A model generated the notes under the pieces. That model was not told the origin of the DNA and ran no database searches. It was given only the letters and a program-made list of their open reading frames with translations. Positions 11,944 to 23,628 of a stretch of DNA of 64,000 bases are shown here, in pieces; the stretch's first letter is position 1, and each line of letters starts with the position of its first letter. The stretch covers positions 457,785 to 521,784 of the forward strand of contig KB445804.1 of NCBI GenBank assembly GCA_000320605.2. Direction: 5' to 3'. A program made the translations under genes and the position numbers. The stretch comes from Gelatoporia subvermispora B. Lineage: Eukaryota > Basidiomycota > Agaricomycetes > Polyporales > Gelatoporiaceae.

Positions 11944-13428
11944 CGGGTGGGCGGCGGGGTCGTACGGGGCGGTAATGGTGGAAATGGTGGCGGCGGGGGG
12001 AGCACGGGGCGTGGCGGACAGAAGACGGGGAGAAAGGGTTGTTGGAGGCGTGGCCGCTATATGTACTCCAGGGCGCTGGGGATACCGTGCGACTCCGTGC
12101 GAACGAAAGAACGGTCAAGTCTCCCTGCCTCCCATAATCGGCCATGCCCCGACCCCGGGCACTGTAAAACAAAACCCTACCCCCGGCTGCCACCTTTTTG
12201 CGGGGTCCTGATCTCGCCACAGCCTCTATCGCTGCGGGCGCCCACCCCAATTTCCAACCCAGCACGCGTCCCCTCCTGATATCCGATGCTAGCGACTCAT
12301 TCCTGCTTAGCATCCGAGGTATCAGCCAGGTCGTGCGGGTGCGTCGAGCTCGACAGCCTGCGCACGGAGGGCGTGCAAGGCTGAGCTATGGGGCTGGCTG
12401 GGTCAGGGTCCAGTGGGCCCCCGGGAGCCCCCGCCACGTTGTCTGGCACCGCGTCTTTGGCCGACTCGCGCCGGGCACGGAGGGAGGTTCTTCGCTGCAT
12501 GCATCGGTGGTCACAGGGCAGATGCGACGACAGACGCCAGACCCGGCCCAGACGCCGACCATGCCAGACGCCAGTCCGCTCCCAGACGCCCACGCCAGCT
12601 GCTACTCCCAGACGCCGGCTGCCAGCGGCTGCCAAACGTGGCCATGGGCTGCCAGTCGCCAGTCTCCAGCTACGACCTGCACGGTGCGACTAGACTAGCC
12701 GCCGAGATCGGGCCTTGTCGCCCAGTCATGCGATTCTCAAGGTACCCGATGCCTGGGCCTCCTCCCAGCCTGTGAGAGTCTCATATGCTCAGATCCTCCC
12801 TCTTCATTATCGCTTACGCAGCACCCACCTGCTTCTCCCGACCCTGTCCTCCGTCAGCAACCTTAGCGTCGCAATAAATCGCGTGCCAAAGGCGTGCACC
12901 TCTGGCACGTTATCTATACTCATCCATTCACTCTGCCATCCTCCCAGTAAGCACCCCGGGCCACAGTCAGCACCACGGCGCTAGCTCCCAATGGTCAAGC
13001 TAGCCTCCAGAAGCCCAGAAGCTCGTTAGGTAACCCTACGACGACATCGCAACGACACAATCAGCGATTCCAGATATGACAGATACCCACCACCCGCTGT
13101 CACCTCATGCCGCCGAAACGCGCATCTGCCCCCGCAACCCGACCCCGCAGTCGTCCCTCCACCGCCCCCTCTCCCAATCACCCCCGCCCACTTACTTCCT
13201 CCTATGTATCTTACTTTGTAGCGTAGCGTAGTACTGGTACACCGACACCCGGGAGCCTTGCGCACCCGTGCATGTCTGACCCCGTCCGTCCGTCCGTCCA
13301 TCTCGTGAGAGAGAGCGAGAGCAGCACCCCGCGTCTGCGTCCGCACGCACGCCCGATGGACGCCTGGGCGTCCCCGATCCCGCGCATCCTGCGGAAGCGC
13401 AATGCTGTGCGCGAGCGCGGGCCCAAGA
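11944..13428. other. Intergenic between regulator 2 and the PH-domain gene
   Basis: Upstream region of the regulator and 3' side of the PH-domain gene. It contains a short CAGACGCC-rich degenerate repeat (see separate entry) and CT-rich stretches. No gene is supported. Confidence 0.5.
12531..12665. repeat. Degenerate CAGACGCC / GCCAG minisatellite-like stretch
   Basis: The octamer CAGACGCC occurs at 12531, 12549, 12564, 12583 and 12609, 15-26 bp apart, followed by repeated GCCAG/GCCA words to 12665. The spacing is irregular, so this is a degenerate short-repeat patch and not a clean satellite. It lies about 590-720 bp upstream of the start codon of regulator 2 and may be a promoter element array or neutral slippage. 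Confidence 0.5.
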
Positions 13429-15376
13429 TTACCGTTCAGATATTGCTTCCTGCGCGTTTGCACTCGCGTTCGCGTTCACATTCGCGGCCGATGTCGCTGT
13501 CGCTGTCGTCGCTTCGCCCGACGCCGCCGCCGCCATCGCCGCCGCCGCCGCGCTGCCCTGCGCGCCCGCGCCCAGGCTCAGCCGTCTCGCAATCGAGTCC
13601 CTCCGCCGCCCCGTCCCGGGGCTCGCGCCCGCGCCCAGCTCCCCCGCGGGCGCCTTGCCCGCAGGCGACGCAGCCGCGGAGCCGGAAGCGGAGGCAGAGG
13701 CAGAGGCAGACGTCGACGCGGGCGCCCCGAGCGGGGCCGCAGCCGCAGCCGCGGAGGCATCCCCTGGCACGACGCCCTGGCCCGATCGCCGCGCGAGGAG
13801 CGCCCGCACCGCGCTGAGCCACCTGATCTCCTCCTCCTCGCTCGGCGCGCACAGCAGCAGCGTCCGCTTCGTCGTTACGATCTTGAACGTGTGCGCGTGC
13901 TCGTCCGCGCCTGCGGGCGCGGCCGCCGGCGGTGCGGCCGCCGCGGGGGGCCCGCCCGCCTGCGCACTCCGGCTGTGCGCAGGGATGTCGTACTCGAGCG
14001 CGTCGAGGATCTGCGCGAGGGGTATCTGCCGGTGCGGCTTTGTGTCCTGCGCGGCACGAAGCGGTCAGTCGCCGGTGCGTGCGAAGCGAGAAGAACGTGG
14101 AGTGGGGGCGAGAACACGGACGCACCATGTGGCTTCGGGAATACACCAGCTTCTCGCCGCTGAGTACGAACCACCGTTTGTGCCAATTATGTCTGCGCGA
14201 GCCACACTTGACGAGGTATCCTGAGAGCACGGCCTTGGACGGATCCTTGGCAGGCTCCGACGGGTGCGGCGGGGAAGCCATTTCATTTGTATTGGGCCCG
14301 GACACCATCGCGGGAGAGGCCATGGAAAATGAGCGGCCGACGCTAGGAAGCCCGTCCTCGGACTCGGACGACGTCAAATGGTGACCATAGGGAGACTGCG
14401 AGGGCGAGGACAAAAGCGGGCCCGGGCGCGGCTGGCCGGAGCCTGCGCCGGGGATGGGTATCGGGGTCGACGCGGAATTCTGCGTCGACGTCGTGGAGAG
14501 CGCGGTGCGCGCCTCGTTGACCGCGCGGACCCACTCCGCGACGTCCTGCGGCGCGGCGGCCTGGAGGTAGAACGTGCGCGTGGGCGAGACGAGCCCGAAC
14601 GTGTTCGCGTGCTTCTTGAGCGCGACGGGCGTGCACGCGTGGATCTCGCCGAGGTCGAGCAGGCGCAGGAGCTTGTACTCGGCGGACGTCTTGTAGAACG
14701 CGAGGTGCGCGGGGCGCAGCACGAACCACCGCTTCTTCCACGTCTGCTCGTATAAGTACCTGCGTCAGCGTCAACGCCCGGCGGGGGTGCGCGTGCGGCG
14801 TACCTTTCGCCGCTCGCCCTTCTTCCAGAGGTAGCCGGTCTTGATGACCGTCTCGTCGAGCGAGCCGCGCTGGCGTGCGGACGAGTCTGCCGCGCGCCAG
14901 CCGGCGTCCTCGTCGTCCTCGTCTTCCTCGGACTCTTCGCCGCTGGCGGACCCGCGCTCCGCGATGGACGAGAGCGGGGGCGGCTGCGAGGAGCTCGTGC
15001 TGAGCAGCGGCGCGCCGAGCGAGAGCGGGGACGCGGAGACGGCGTCGGGGGAGAAGACGGAGTCCGAGTCGGACTCGGTGCCTGAGACGGGCAGCTGCGC
15101 GGATGCGGGCTTCTGTGGGTGCATTTCGCATGCAGCATCGCGGGTGCGTTTCGAGTGCGGGCGTCCGAGGGTTCGTACATCGGGCGCACGTCGAGTTGTC
15201 GCGTCGGACGAGCAGCGTGAGCAGGCGGGCAGCGGGGAAGCGTGGGGTTAGCGCACAAGATCGTGCGTGGAGATGGAGCAGACCTTTACAGGAGGCTTGA
15301 CCGAGTGGACAGAGAGCTTCCGGGTGACCTCCTGGTGGGAGGGCGGGGGCACGGAGCGGGCGGCGGATGTCGACAT
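13429..15376 (-). CDS. Protein with two pleckstrin-homology (PH) domains
   Basis: Four exons (15376-15284, 15112-14804, 14743-14126, 14046-13429) give 545 residues. Residues 40-115 are acidic and Ser-rich. PH1 (about 120-215) starts TGYLWKKGERRK-TWKKRWFVL and ends in AEWVRAVNEA, with the conserved C-terminal helix Trp. A Ser/Pro linker follows. PH2 (about 304-425) starts SGYLVKCGSRRHNWHKRWFVL and ends with RWLSAVRALL. The basic residues and the K-RWFVL strand are the usual phosphoinositide-binding face, so membrane recruitment is likely. PH2 carries an Ala/Pro-rich insertion, and the tail (425-545) is an Ala/Ser repeat region. It is divergent from the ACBP gene, with 822 bp between start codons. 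Partners are unknown. Confidence 0.87.
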
Positions 15377-16198
15377 GGTGCGCACCAACGGGCTGCTGCG
15401 GTCGTCGCGGGCGAGAGAGATGTGTGCAGGCTGTCAGTCACTAGGATGTCAAGCAGAGGAGAGGATAACGTTGGCTCGTCGCAGTCGCGGCGATCATGCG
15501 CGTCGCAGTGGCGGCGGTTGCTCCTCTCCAGCCACCGCCCGTCAGCGGAGTTTCACCGCGTGTTGTCTGAGTTTCAGCGGGCTGATGGCGGAGTCTGATC
15601 GCGCGGTGGCTGAGGCTGCTGTTGCCCGTTGCAGCGCGCGCCCTGGCTGGCGCTCGCTGGAGGCGACGACGATCTGCAGCCCGCCGCGCGCTGAGATTGA
15701 CGACAGAACGCAGATTGAGCTTGATCGCTCGCTGATCTCGTATCCTCGAGATTGTGCCTCTGAGATTGCGGTGGGGTGTGCGCCTCTCGAGGCACTCGCG
15801 ATCGGTGGGGCACCAGACGCGTCTCTCGGCGACGGCTGCACGCATACCGCGGCAGACGAACACGGAGTACATAACGCTGCACTAAGTACATAATGCACGC
15901 ACGCCAGACGTAGCTTGCGGAGCGTGCCATGGCGCGACCGCACGACCCGCTCGCGATGCTCGGCCGCGGGCTGGGGCATGTGCCCCGCAGCGGGTGCCCA
16001 ATCTGATTATCAACCCCCATCGAGGCGTCCCTCCGCCCCAGATGCTCGTCCTGCGCTGGGGACGCGTCTGCGCCCGACGGAGTCTGCCGGCGCGACCCCA
16101 GCCAGAGTCGTCCGCGGGACTACTTAACCCGCGCCGTCTCGCCGTCGTTCTCGCCATCCAGCCCGCCCGCTACTCGCTCCAGTGACAACCAGCCCAGC
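15377..16198. promoter_or_regulatory. Divergent promoter region, PH-domain gene and ACBP
   Basis: The two start codons face away from each other across 822 bp, so both promoters must lie here. No clear TATA box was found. The DNA is GC-rich and no other gene is supported. Confidence 0.5.
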
Positions 16199-16791
16199 AT
16201 GTCCCAAGCCCAGTTCGACAAGGCCGTCGCGATCGTCAAGAGCCTTCCCAAGGACGGGCCCATCAAGCCGACCCAGGACGAGCAGCTCTACGTGAGTCCG
16301 CTCTGCCCACGCTCCCCGCCGCCACCGACTGATGGTCGCGCCGCGCTGCGCACGTGCATTTCAACTCGCAGTTCTACAAGTACTACAAACAAGGTCGGGA
16401 TCCCGCCCGAGACCGCTAGGCACGCTGACTGACTGACGCTGATGGGCGGACAGGCACGGAGGGCGACGTGAACACGGCGCGTCCGGGCATGCTTGACTTT
16501 GTGGGCAAGGCGAAATGGTAAGATTTGCTCCCAGGGTGATGCCCCACGTCCGCCCGCCGCGCATCAGGGCTAACCCGGATCGGACATGCAGGGATGCCTG
16601 GGACAGCGTGAAAGGCGTTTCCAAGGAGGACGCTTGGGCCAAATACGTCGAGAAGCTGCTCGAGGTGCGTGCGGCGTTCTCTGTCGCCCGATTGATGTTC
16701 TGACGCGTCTGTCTGTGCCCGATAGATCCTTAACCGGGTGGGCGACGAGGAGTCGAAGAAGTACGTTGCAGAAATCGAGGCGGCGACCTAA
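16199..16791 (+). CDS. ACB1: Acyl-CoA-binding protein
   Basis: Five exons (16199-16291, 16372-16393, 16454-16517, 16592-16664, 16726-16791) give 105 residues, close to the usual 86-105 for stand-alone ACBPs. The ACBP core is plain: FDKAV near the start, [16 protein letters not shown], the [13 protein letters not shown] loop, [10 protein letters not shown] and the helix [14 protein letters not shown] binds medium- and long-chain acyl-CoA esters in the cytosol and delivers them to lipid synthesis and beta-oxidation. The 22-nt second exon encodes part of the Tyr/Lys-rich ligand helix. The Tyr and Lys residues that contact the CoA head are present. Confidence 0.97.
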
Positions 16792-18598
16792 TAGAGAGGC
16801 AGCTCGCTCGCGTGTAATTGTGTCCCGGCACTGCGTGTAACGTGTATATCTATCTTTGAATCAGACCGAAGAGCAGCGGCTACGGCTCGCCAGGAGGAAG
16901 AATGACATCGCATGGGACTTTGTAGGATCCTCTTCTGACGGGTCGGTTGCGAACGAGATGGTGATGCGGCGACTGCGCCGTTGTCCGAATGGAGAACAAG
17001 GGCATCTATTCCCGGGGCAACGACGATCCTGCGAGGGGGCTCGCTGCGGACAGCAATATGCACACAGAGACCATACAAGGGATATGATGCCGTGTATGGG
17101 GATATGGGACTGTGGAGGAATATCACAGGCTGGAATCGAGAGGAGGAGGGCAACGTCTGCAGCAACAGTCATCGTGTCCTGGGCAGCCCTGGGCCGTCGG
17201 GCGAAATCACGGGCGGCTGATCGCTCCGGTGCCATGCCGGCGCTAGTGGAGTGGGCGCTCCGACGAAGCGCGGAGATGGCAAGGCGTGCAGGCAGGGCAT
17301 CGCAGCGGCACACTCGGCGGCTCCTCTGCGCAGGCTGGCGCCGCAGCCACGCACCTCGCTCTGGTCGTATCCCCATGGGAGCGAGCCGCCCAGATCAGGG
17401 TGGACCCACAGGTGTCCATTTATTCCGAATTGGCCAATAGACGAGCTGGGGCTGTCCGGGGTCCGGGGGAGGCGTGCAGTAGCCTCAGGTCTTCCCCGAC
17501 CTGGCTTCATGAACGCGCGGCGTCCGATCCCGATGAGAGCTTCTTCGCTGCGGAAGCTGAACCAGAACTGGGGCAGCCCAGCGGCTCCCCTGCGGGCCCT
17601 GCCTGCGGTCACTGCCTGACACGCTGACGTCCTCTCTCGCCCAGCGTCGCCCAGCGCCTCGCGAGGCTTCCGACCAATTTCGCGGCGTTAGCACTACTGA
17701 CAGTGTTATTGCCTCGTCCGTCGCACCGTACAACGCACGCACGATATACAACCGGCGTACGTTGCACGCTCCTCTTCGGCCCCCCCTTGCGTGCCAATAC
17801 TTCCCCATTCGATCCAAGGGCCTGCTCGGCCCCAATGCCCATTGGCGCACACCCTCCGGACCTTGCGCATTCGTGCCTCTTGTCCCAGTTGCGCCGCCCC
17901 AGGAACGTCACCCGCTGCTCTATCTGCTCTCTATCTATGAGACCTGCCCGCACGGGCCTGCCTGCCAAGTCCGGGTCATGTGTGCCATCTGCCCAATTCA
18001 GCTCCCCTACACACCAGACCCTTGCTCAAACCGTACGCGGGCGGGCTGTGCGGAACGCAATGAGCCCGTTTCATATCTCGACCTTCGAAGTGTTCCAACT
18101 ACTTCCCGTGTATTTCGATATATGCATCTGACCACGACATGCCACATACTCCCCTCTGCACCGGACATTGATTAGCGCCGTGATGGAAACTGTGTGGTGG
18201 CACAACAGCCAATTCATTTCTAGTCCCTCTAAACTCGGGATAGCGCCACGAAACCCGGGTCTCGGTATCAGTGCACGACAAAGACGGGCATAGCACGAGC
18301 ATTGATTACTACACCAGCCCGGCGTTCTGCCCGACTGCAACCCAGCAAGGATCAATGCGGCTCGGTGCGGGCATATAAGAAAAAGTAAGCAAGTCGCGAA
18401 AGCGAAGCAAAAAGGCATCAGCGGGTCGTGAATGTCGTAAGCACACAGCGAACATTACAAAGAAAGCAGCAACACCGAAGTCGTCCACAGTACTGTAAGC
18501 GCAGCAGCAAAGTCTATAAATATCCCAAAAATTCCTCAGAAGTCGGAAGGAAGCACCGGGATCGCAAGTAGGGTGGGTCGCCGCGGGCAAGGCGCGCG
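16792..18598. other. 1.8-kb intergenic stretch without a supported gene
   Basis: Convergent ends of the ACBP (+) and Kelch (-) genes. Frames here are short, overlap on both strands and match nothing I recognise. Confidence 0.45.
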
Positions 18599-21500
18599 TC
18601 ACGACGAGCTCGAAGAAGAGTGGTGCCGATGGTCCGGGTTCGCCACGAACAGAGGCGACTTTGGCGCGAGGCCGTACGTGCTCGCCGCACGGGGCCGCCG
18701 CGCGCGCGCGGGCGGCGGCAGCGGCGGCGACGGCGAGTCCCCCTGCTGCGCCTGCGACATGCGCCGCTCCAAGTCCTGCACGCGCGCCGCGACGCGCCCA
18801 GAAGAGGCCGGCCGGCGCGGGGGGCTCGTGCGCTCGTACGCAGGAGGCGGGGGGAGCCGCGCGCCCTCCGCCGGCGTCATGCGCGTCGGGGACTGCACCA
18901 GCTCCGCGGTGTCCGGCGCGAGGGCGCCCGGCGGCGCGTCGTCGCACGCGCTGCCCGTGCTCGGCGCGCTCGCGTGCGAGCTCAGCGAGTCCTGCTGCAC
19001 GACGTCGAGCGTGCAGCCCATCCTCTCGATGACCGCCGAGTCCGCCGTCTGCGCAGTCTGCAGGCTCGTCGTCGACCGCCGGTGGTGCCCGCCCGCATAC
19101 ATCTCGCGCGCGCGGCGGGCCTCGGGAGAGTCCGGCGGCGACTGCGACTGGGAGGGGGAGTGGGCGGACTCCGCGATGGGCACGAGCCGCGGCGGCGGGT
19201 TCGGGTCGCGGAACTCGAGCGGGCGCTGCACGCTCGTGCGCCGCTCGAGCAGGGGCGTCTTGGCGAAGCGCGCCCACCAGCTGTTCGAGCGGCGCATGGG
19301 CTCGCTCGGCGGGGGGTTCGCGTCGATGATCGAGGACGGGCGCGGCCGCGGGGAGCGCGACGCCTCCTGCGAGCTGTGCGAGCTGGCGGGGAGAGGGGGT
19401 GTCGCGTGCGAGGAGTCGGAGCTCGGGAGGAGGTTGGAGAGCGTGGAGGCGGAGAGGAACTCGGAGATGGGCGAGAGCTGGTTGACGTCCACTCGGCCTG
19501 CGGAGGCGTCGAGGAAGCCGTACGGACGCGGGGGCGGGTCCTTCAGGGAGGGCAGACCCAGCTCGGCGAGTTCGTCGTCGGAATAGTCGTCCTCTTCGCT
19601 GTCCTCGCCCGGTAGTTTGAACGACTCGATCTCGTAGTCATCGAAGGGATCGACGTATGGCCCTGATCGAACCGTGGCGTACGACGGCTCGCGGCCTCCG
19701 CGGGGCCTTGACGCGTGGTACGAAGCCGAGTGAGAGCTCACAAGGCCGACGTCGCCCGCGAACGGCTCATACGGCGGGTGCTTCTCCCACCAGCCCGCCG
19801 AGCCCGCACTGCCCTCCCTCGACCGCGGCCCCCTCGCAACCGCAGAGTAGCCGAACATCGCGCCTCCGATGGACTTGAGCGACGCAAGGGACCCCTGCAT
19901 CACCTCGCCAAACGTCGGCCGCTTGAGCGTGCCCCCGGAGGACCACGACGACTGCCCGCTGCTCGCCTCCCTGCGCGCGACATACCACGCGGGGAGCCCG
20001 AACTCGCGCGTGTCCTCGTCCGCGAGCATGTCGCGGCGGCGCCGCTGCTGCTGCGGGCGCGCGCGGCCTGGCACGAGCCCGCCGAGCCTGTTCTTCACGT
20101 TCACGAGCGCGGGCGGGAGGCGCTTCTCCTGCGCGCCCGCGACAGGGATCGACGCGCCGAGCCGTGCGCCCGGGCCCGCCGCGTCATCTGTGTCCGTGCC
20201 ATCCAGAACATGGAAGCTCGCGCGCGCTCTCTGGTGCCGCACGTACCACGCCGCCGCCGTCGCGCCCACGAGCACGCCGAGCACGCCGAACACCGTGCCC
20301 AGCGCGATCGCCGCCGCGTCGTCGTGGCGGCTCGTCCCGCCCGCGGGGTCCATGCTGCCGGGCCCGCCAGTGCCATTGCTCCCGTTTCCATTGCCCCCTC
20401 CGGGACTGGTCGGTTGCGGATAGCCACCGCCCGCGTCACTCTGGCTGTCGCCCCCTGTGCCTGGGGGGTCTTGCCCCGAACCAGAGCCAGTCCCGGAGCC
20501 CGATCCAGATGACGGCGGGCTCGCGCCGGAGGAGCCTGTAGGCGAAGGGCCGGGGATAGTGTTCGAGGGAGAGCCCGTGGCTGACGACGGGGGCGCGAAG
20601 GAAGAGGCGAACGCGTTGGTCGAGAAGTCGAAGACGAGAAGGTCAGCAGGTGCTGGCCCGTTTGTCTCATATCCTTAGGTTCAATTAGCACAATCGGGGA
20701 CGCCGATGATCTGTGACCTAAGAATACGCACCGAATCCGAATATGACTTGGGAACCCTGCGCGACGGCAAAATGATCCCGCCGAGGCCCTAATTGCGATA
20801 GTGCGGAGACAGAAGACCACGCCATGGGATTCTGGGTCGTGTCGAGAACCCACCCGTCGTCGTAGGTTGTCTGTAGCGCGGCATCGGCTCCGCCGTGTAT
20901 GACAATCTTGCCGTCGTCCATTAAAGCTGCTGCAAAGCCACGCCGCGGAGGTGGCACGTTTGCGTCTGACACAGACAACGTTGCCCATCCTAGGCTGCTC
21001 GACGTGGTGTCCATCGCCCATATCGTCGTAAACGGGACGAGGCTGTTCTCCGACTGCGAGAACCCGCCAAGCACGAGAAGCCAGCCGTTCGAGAGCACGA
21101 CGGACTGGTGCCCAGTTATGTCGGGTGGACCGTTCGTACTTGGCAGTTGTGTGAAAGAGGGCACGGTGGGGTCGAAGACATAGTGATCGGAAAGGGCGGT
21201 GTTTGAGCCGTCCGTCTTCTCGCCTCCAACGAGCCAAATCTTCCCACTGGAAGACGACGCGGAATGGAACATACGACGCAGAGGCTCACTGCCCCAGCCC
21301 TGTCCCTCCAGCATCCACCCCGGGTCGGAGGTATCGCCAACATTCAGAAGTGCCGCGGAGTCTGCTTCCTCTGGAACAGGTATGGAAGAGTTTGGGCCAA
21401 GCTGACCGCCGAACAATAGCAAGGTGGACGTGTTGAACGCAGATAGTGTGTGCCAGACCACGGCGGGGCCTTGCTGTGATGAACAATTCGAGCAGCCGCT

Positions 21501-21816
21501 CAGGTAGTTCCATGGAGGTGAAGAGGTATTGAAGGATGAGGACAGGGATAACGAGAACAGATCATTTGAGACTGGCGCCGATGTATACGCCCAGGAGTTG
21601 AACTGCTCCGTTCTGCCGCCATGTACAAAGAGGGTGTTGTCTACAAGGGCAGCCGCTTGCCCCCATCTGATTCAAGTCAAGCCGGGTCACTCAGTCGGTT
21701 CACCCGTGATTATGATTATATGGAGCATACCTAGGTATCGCAGTGTCTTGGGCGGTCACGAAGTCACGGATGAGATACAATACAGTGAAAGTGCGCAGTA
21801 TAGCAGACTGCGACAT
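18599..21816 (-). CDS. Kelch-repeat single-pass membrane protein with long cytoplasmic tail
   Basis: Three exons (21816-21731, 21666-20732, 20673-18599) give 1031 residues. Residues 1-22 form a signal peptide ending near VTAQ. Residues 25-345 carry Kelch-type repeats (for example FVHGGR, LLLFGG, KIWLVGG, WLLVLGG, KIVIHGG, VIFGFG), which should fold as an extracellular beta-propeller. A Gly/Ser/Thr/Pro linker (345-450) precedes one membrane helix (about 460-483, IALGTVFGVLGVLVGA), followed by basic RHQRAR. The remaining 550 residues are cytoplasmic, disordered, and rich in Ser/Pro/Arg with a Ser-rich end. This looks like a cell-surface sensor or adaptor of unknown ligand. It is divergent from the TPR gene, with 310 bp between start codons. 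Long antisense frames over the tail are composition artefacts. Confidence 0.88.
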
Positions 21817-22126
21817 GATTTCGCAAGTTGGGTATGTGTGATAAGTATACACAGATCGTCAGCAGGAATACATGAACGGAGTAGGTCGTGAAGGTCGTAA
21901 TGGATATCGAGGGCGGGCCCCGTCGCGAGTCCAAAGTGGAGAATGGAGCACGTGGAGACGAGAGGAGGAGAGCAGTGTTGGCCTGAGGCGCTCATCCGGA
22001 GACGCGTGCGCGCCGTGTGGCTGATCGCTGCGATCGCGACTCGCATAATCCTTGTCTTTCCTCTCGTGCTCTCTGCGGCGTATACTCTGTACCTTCGGAT
22101 TACAACTACTGAGGAGACTACTAGCC
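21817..22126. promoter_or_regulatory. Compact divergent promoter, Kelch gene and TPR gene
   Basis: Only 310 bp separate the two start codons, so the promoters and 5' UTRs of both genes share this stretch. No strong TATA box was seen. Confidence 0.5.
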
Positions 22127-23120
22127 ATGTCTAACGTGTCCACGGATCCTGATGCACCGCGCAAGATTGCAACCGCAAAGGAGAAGAAGGATGTGGCAGA
22201 TCAAGCATTCAAGAGTGGCGACCTCCCAGCTGGTGAGGACAAACTGCATTCATTTTCGTAATCCCACGCTAGACTAGTCGATCTATTTCTTCCATTCAGC
22301 CCTTAGATCATATCATGAGGTGATGTTGCTCACCTCTCACCTGTATCCGCAGACACAAGGCCTAACGCCTGTGCCACATCAAGGCTCTGCTGTACCTGAA
22401 AGGCATTGACAGGTGTGTTGCATTACCCATAGAAAGATACGAAACCGTCACACGTGTTTGTCAGGAATACAGCCCGTGCTATGGGCGGAGGCGGGCCAGC
22501 TCTTGACGAAGCAGCAGCCGAGAAACCAAAGACCGAGGCGAGCATGATTTGAGGTGCGGTCGGACGCCGGGGAATACTGACGAGGCATCTGATTTTCTAG
22601 GTGGACGAAATGCTGGAGAAAATCCATTCCAATATGGCGGCGTGTCACATGAAGAACGGGAACTGGAAACGTGCAGTTGAGACGGCGAATATGGTATGTA
22701 GCGCTCGTAATTTGGTACTGCCAGGAACTGTGCGGGACTTACGTGCTTGTCCCCCAGGCACTCGCCATCAACCACAAGAACTCGAAAGCGTTGTTCCGTA
22801 AAGCAAGAGCTCTGGGAGAACAGGGCTACTTTGAGAAGGCCGAGAAAATCCTCGAGGACCTCCTAAAGCAAGATGACTCAGGTGACTTAGAATTCTTCCC
22901 TTCTCGTGAAGACTACTGTGCTTATGGCCGCCGCCCAGATACCCCCGCCATCAATGCGGAATTAGCACGGCTCAGAGCGAAGGACAAGGAGCGCGAGAAG
23001 GTTCACAACCAGAAGTTTAGAGGTAAGCACGGCGTGTCCCACATGGCACCTCGCTAACGTCGACTGTCCACAGGCTTCCTCAACCGCGAGAAGAAACTTG
23101 AGTCGGAGTCGGCTGCATGA
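22127..23120 (+). CDS. Tetratricopeptide-repeat (TPR) protein, immunophilin/co-chaperone-like
   Basis: Eight exons: 22127-22232, 22300-22319, 22384-22412, 22465-22537, 22601-22693, 22758-22881, 22939-23022 and 23074-23120, giving 191 residues. TPR-type helices are visible: ADQAFKSGDLPAALRSYHEAL (end of the first pair), the loop GGGGPALDEAAAEK, then KIHSNMAACHMKNGNWKRAV and ALAINHKNSKALFRKARAL. The C-terminal part is a charged helix. The layout resembles the TPR half of FKBP-type immunophilins and TTC-type co-chaperones, with no isomerase domain. A role with Hsp90/Hsp70 is inferred from the family only. The intron after 22537 must use a GC donor, and the 57-nt intron 22882-22938 has no stop and keeps frame. 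Confidence 0.85.
22538..22600 (+). other. GC-AG intron in the TPR gene
   Basis: Phase and family sequence require splicing from GAG|GCGAGC to TTTTCTAG|GTGGAC. The next GT donor downstream lies beyond an in-frame TGA, so a GC donor is the only simple solution. Confidence 0.65.
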
Positions 23121-23628
23121 CTGAATCTTGCCTGGTGCTGTCTTCATTTGTACAATGGGATCCGGAATGCTCATCCGCATGCATGTGTCGCACGTCTGCC
23201 TTGCGCAATACTGAAAAGACGTAATTATCACCCGTGATGTTCTGGACCGATGAAATCCATGCAGGTGGAGGGAAGTCGCGAAAGCGGGTACGTGTGCTGC
23301 GGACGTCAAGAAGCAGTCGGGTAGCTCTGTTGAATAAGGTGGATGCCGGATCTACTCTTTGGCCGTGAGCATCAGACGTGGATTGATGTTGCCTGCCAAT
23401 TCTGTTCAATTCAGGGGAGAGTATGGAGCAGTACCCGTGCCGTCTGTCGCAAGGACCCGAGGATGGCCGTTCTGTATGCAAACCACTGAGCTGCAGCGGC
23501 GGAGGACGGACTCGGGTTGAACGTGCACCTAATGACGAATGAGTGACGCGGTGCACGTGATTACTATTGTACGCGACTCGGCACGGCGCTTCCGGTTGTT
23601 CGTGCGGCGCGGCGTTCTCTCTATCACC
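23121..23628. other. Intergenic between TPR gene and TERT
   Basis: Tandem genes, 508 bp apart. Holds the TPR 3' UTR and the TERT promoter. No gene is supported. Confidence 0.5.

Noticed and set aside
18573..19615. Long plus-strand frames of over 330 codons
   Set aside because: They are antisense to the Ser/Pro-rich tail of the Kelch protein; high GC3 on the coding strand opens them.
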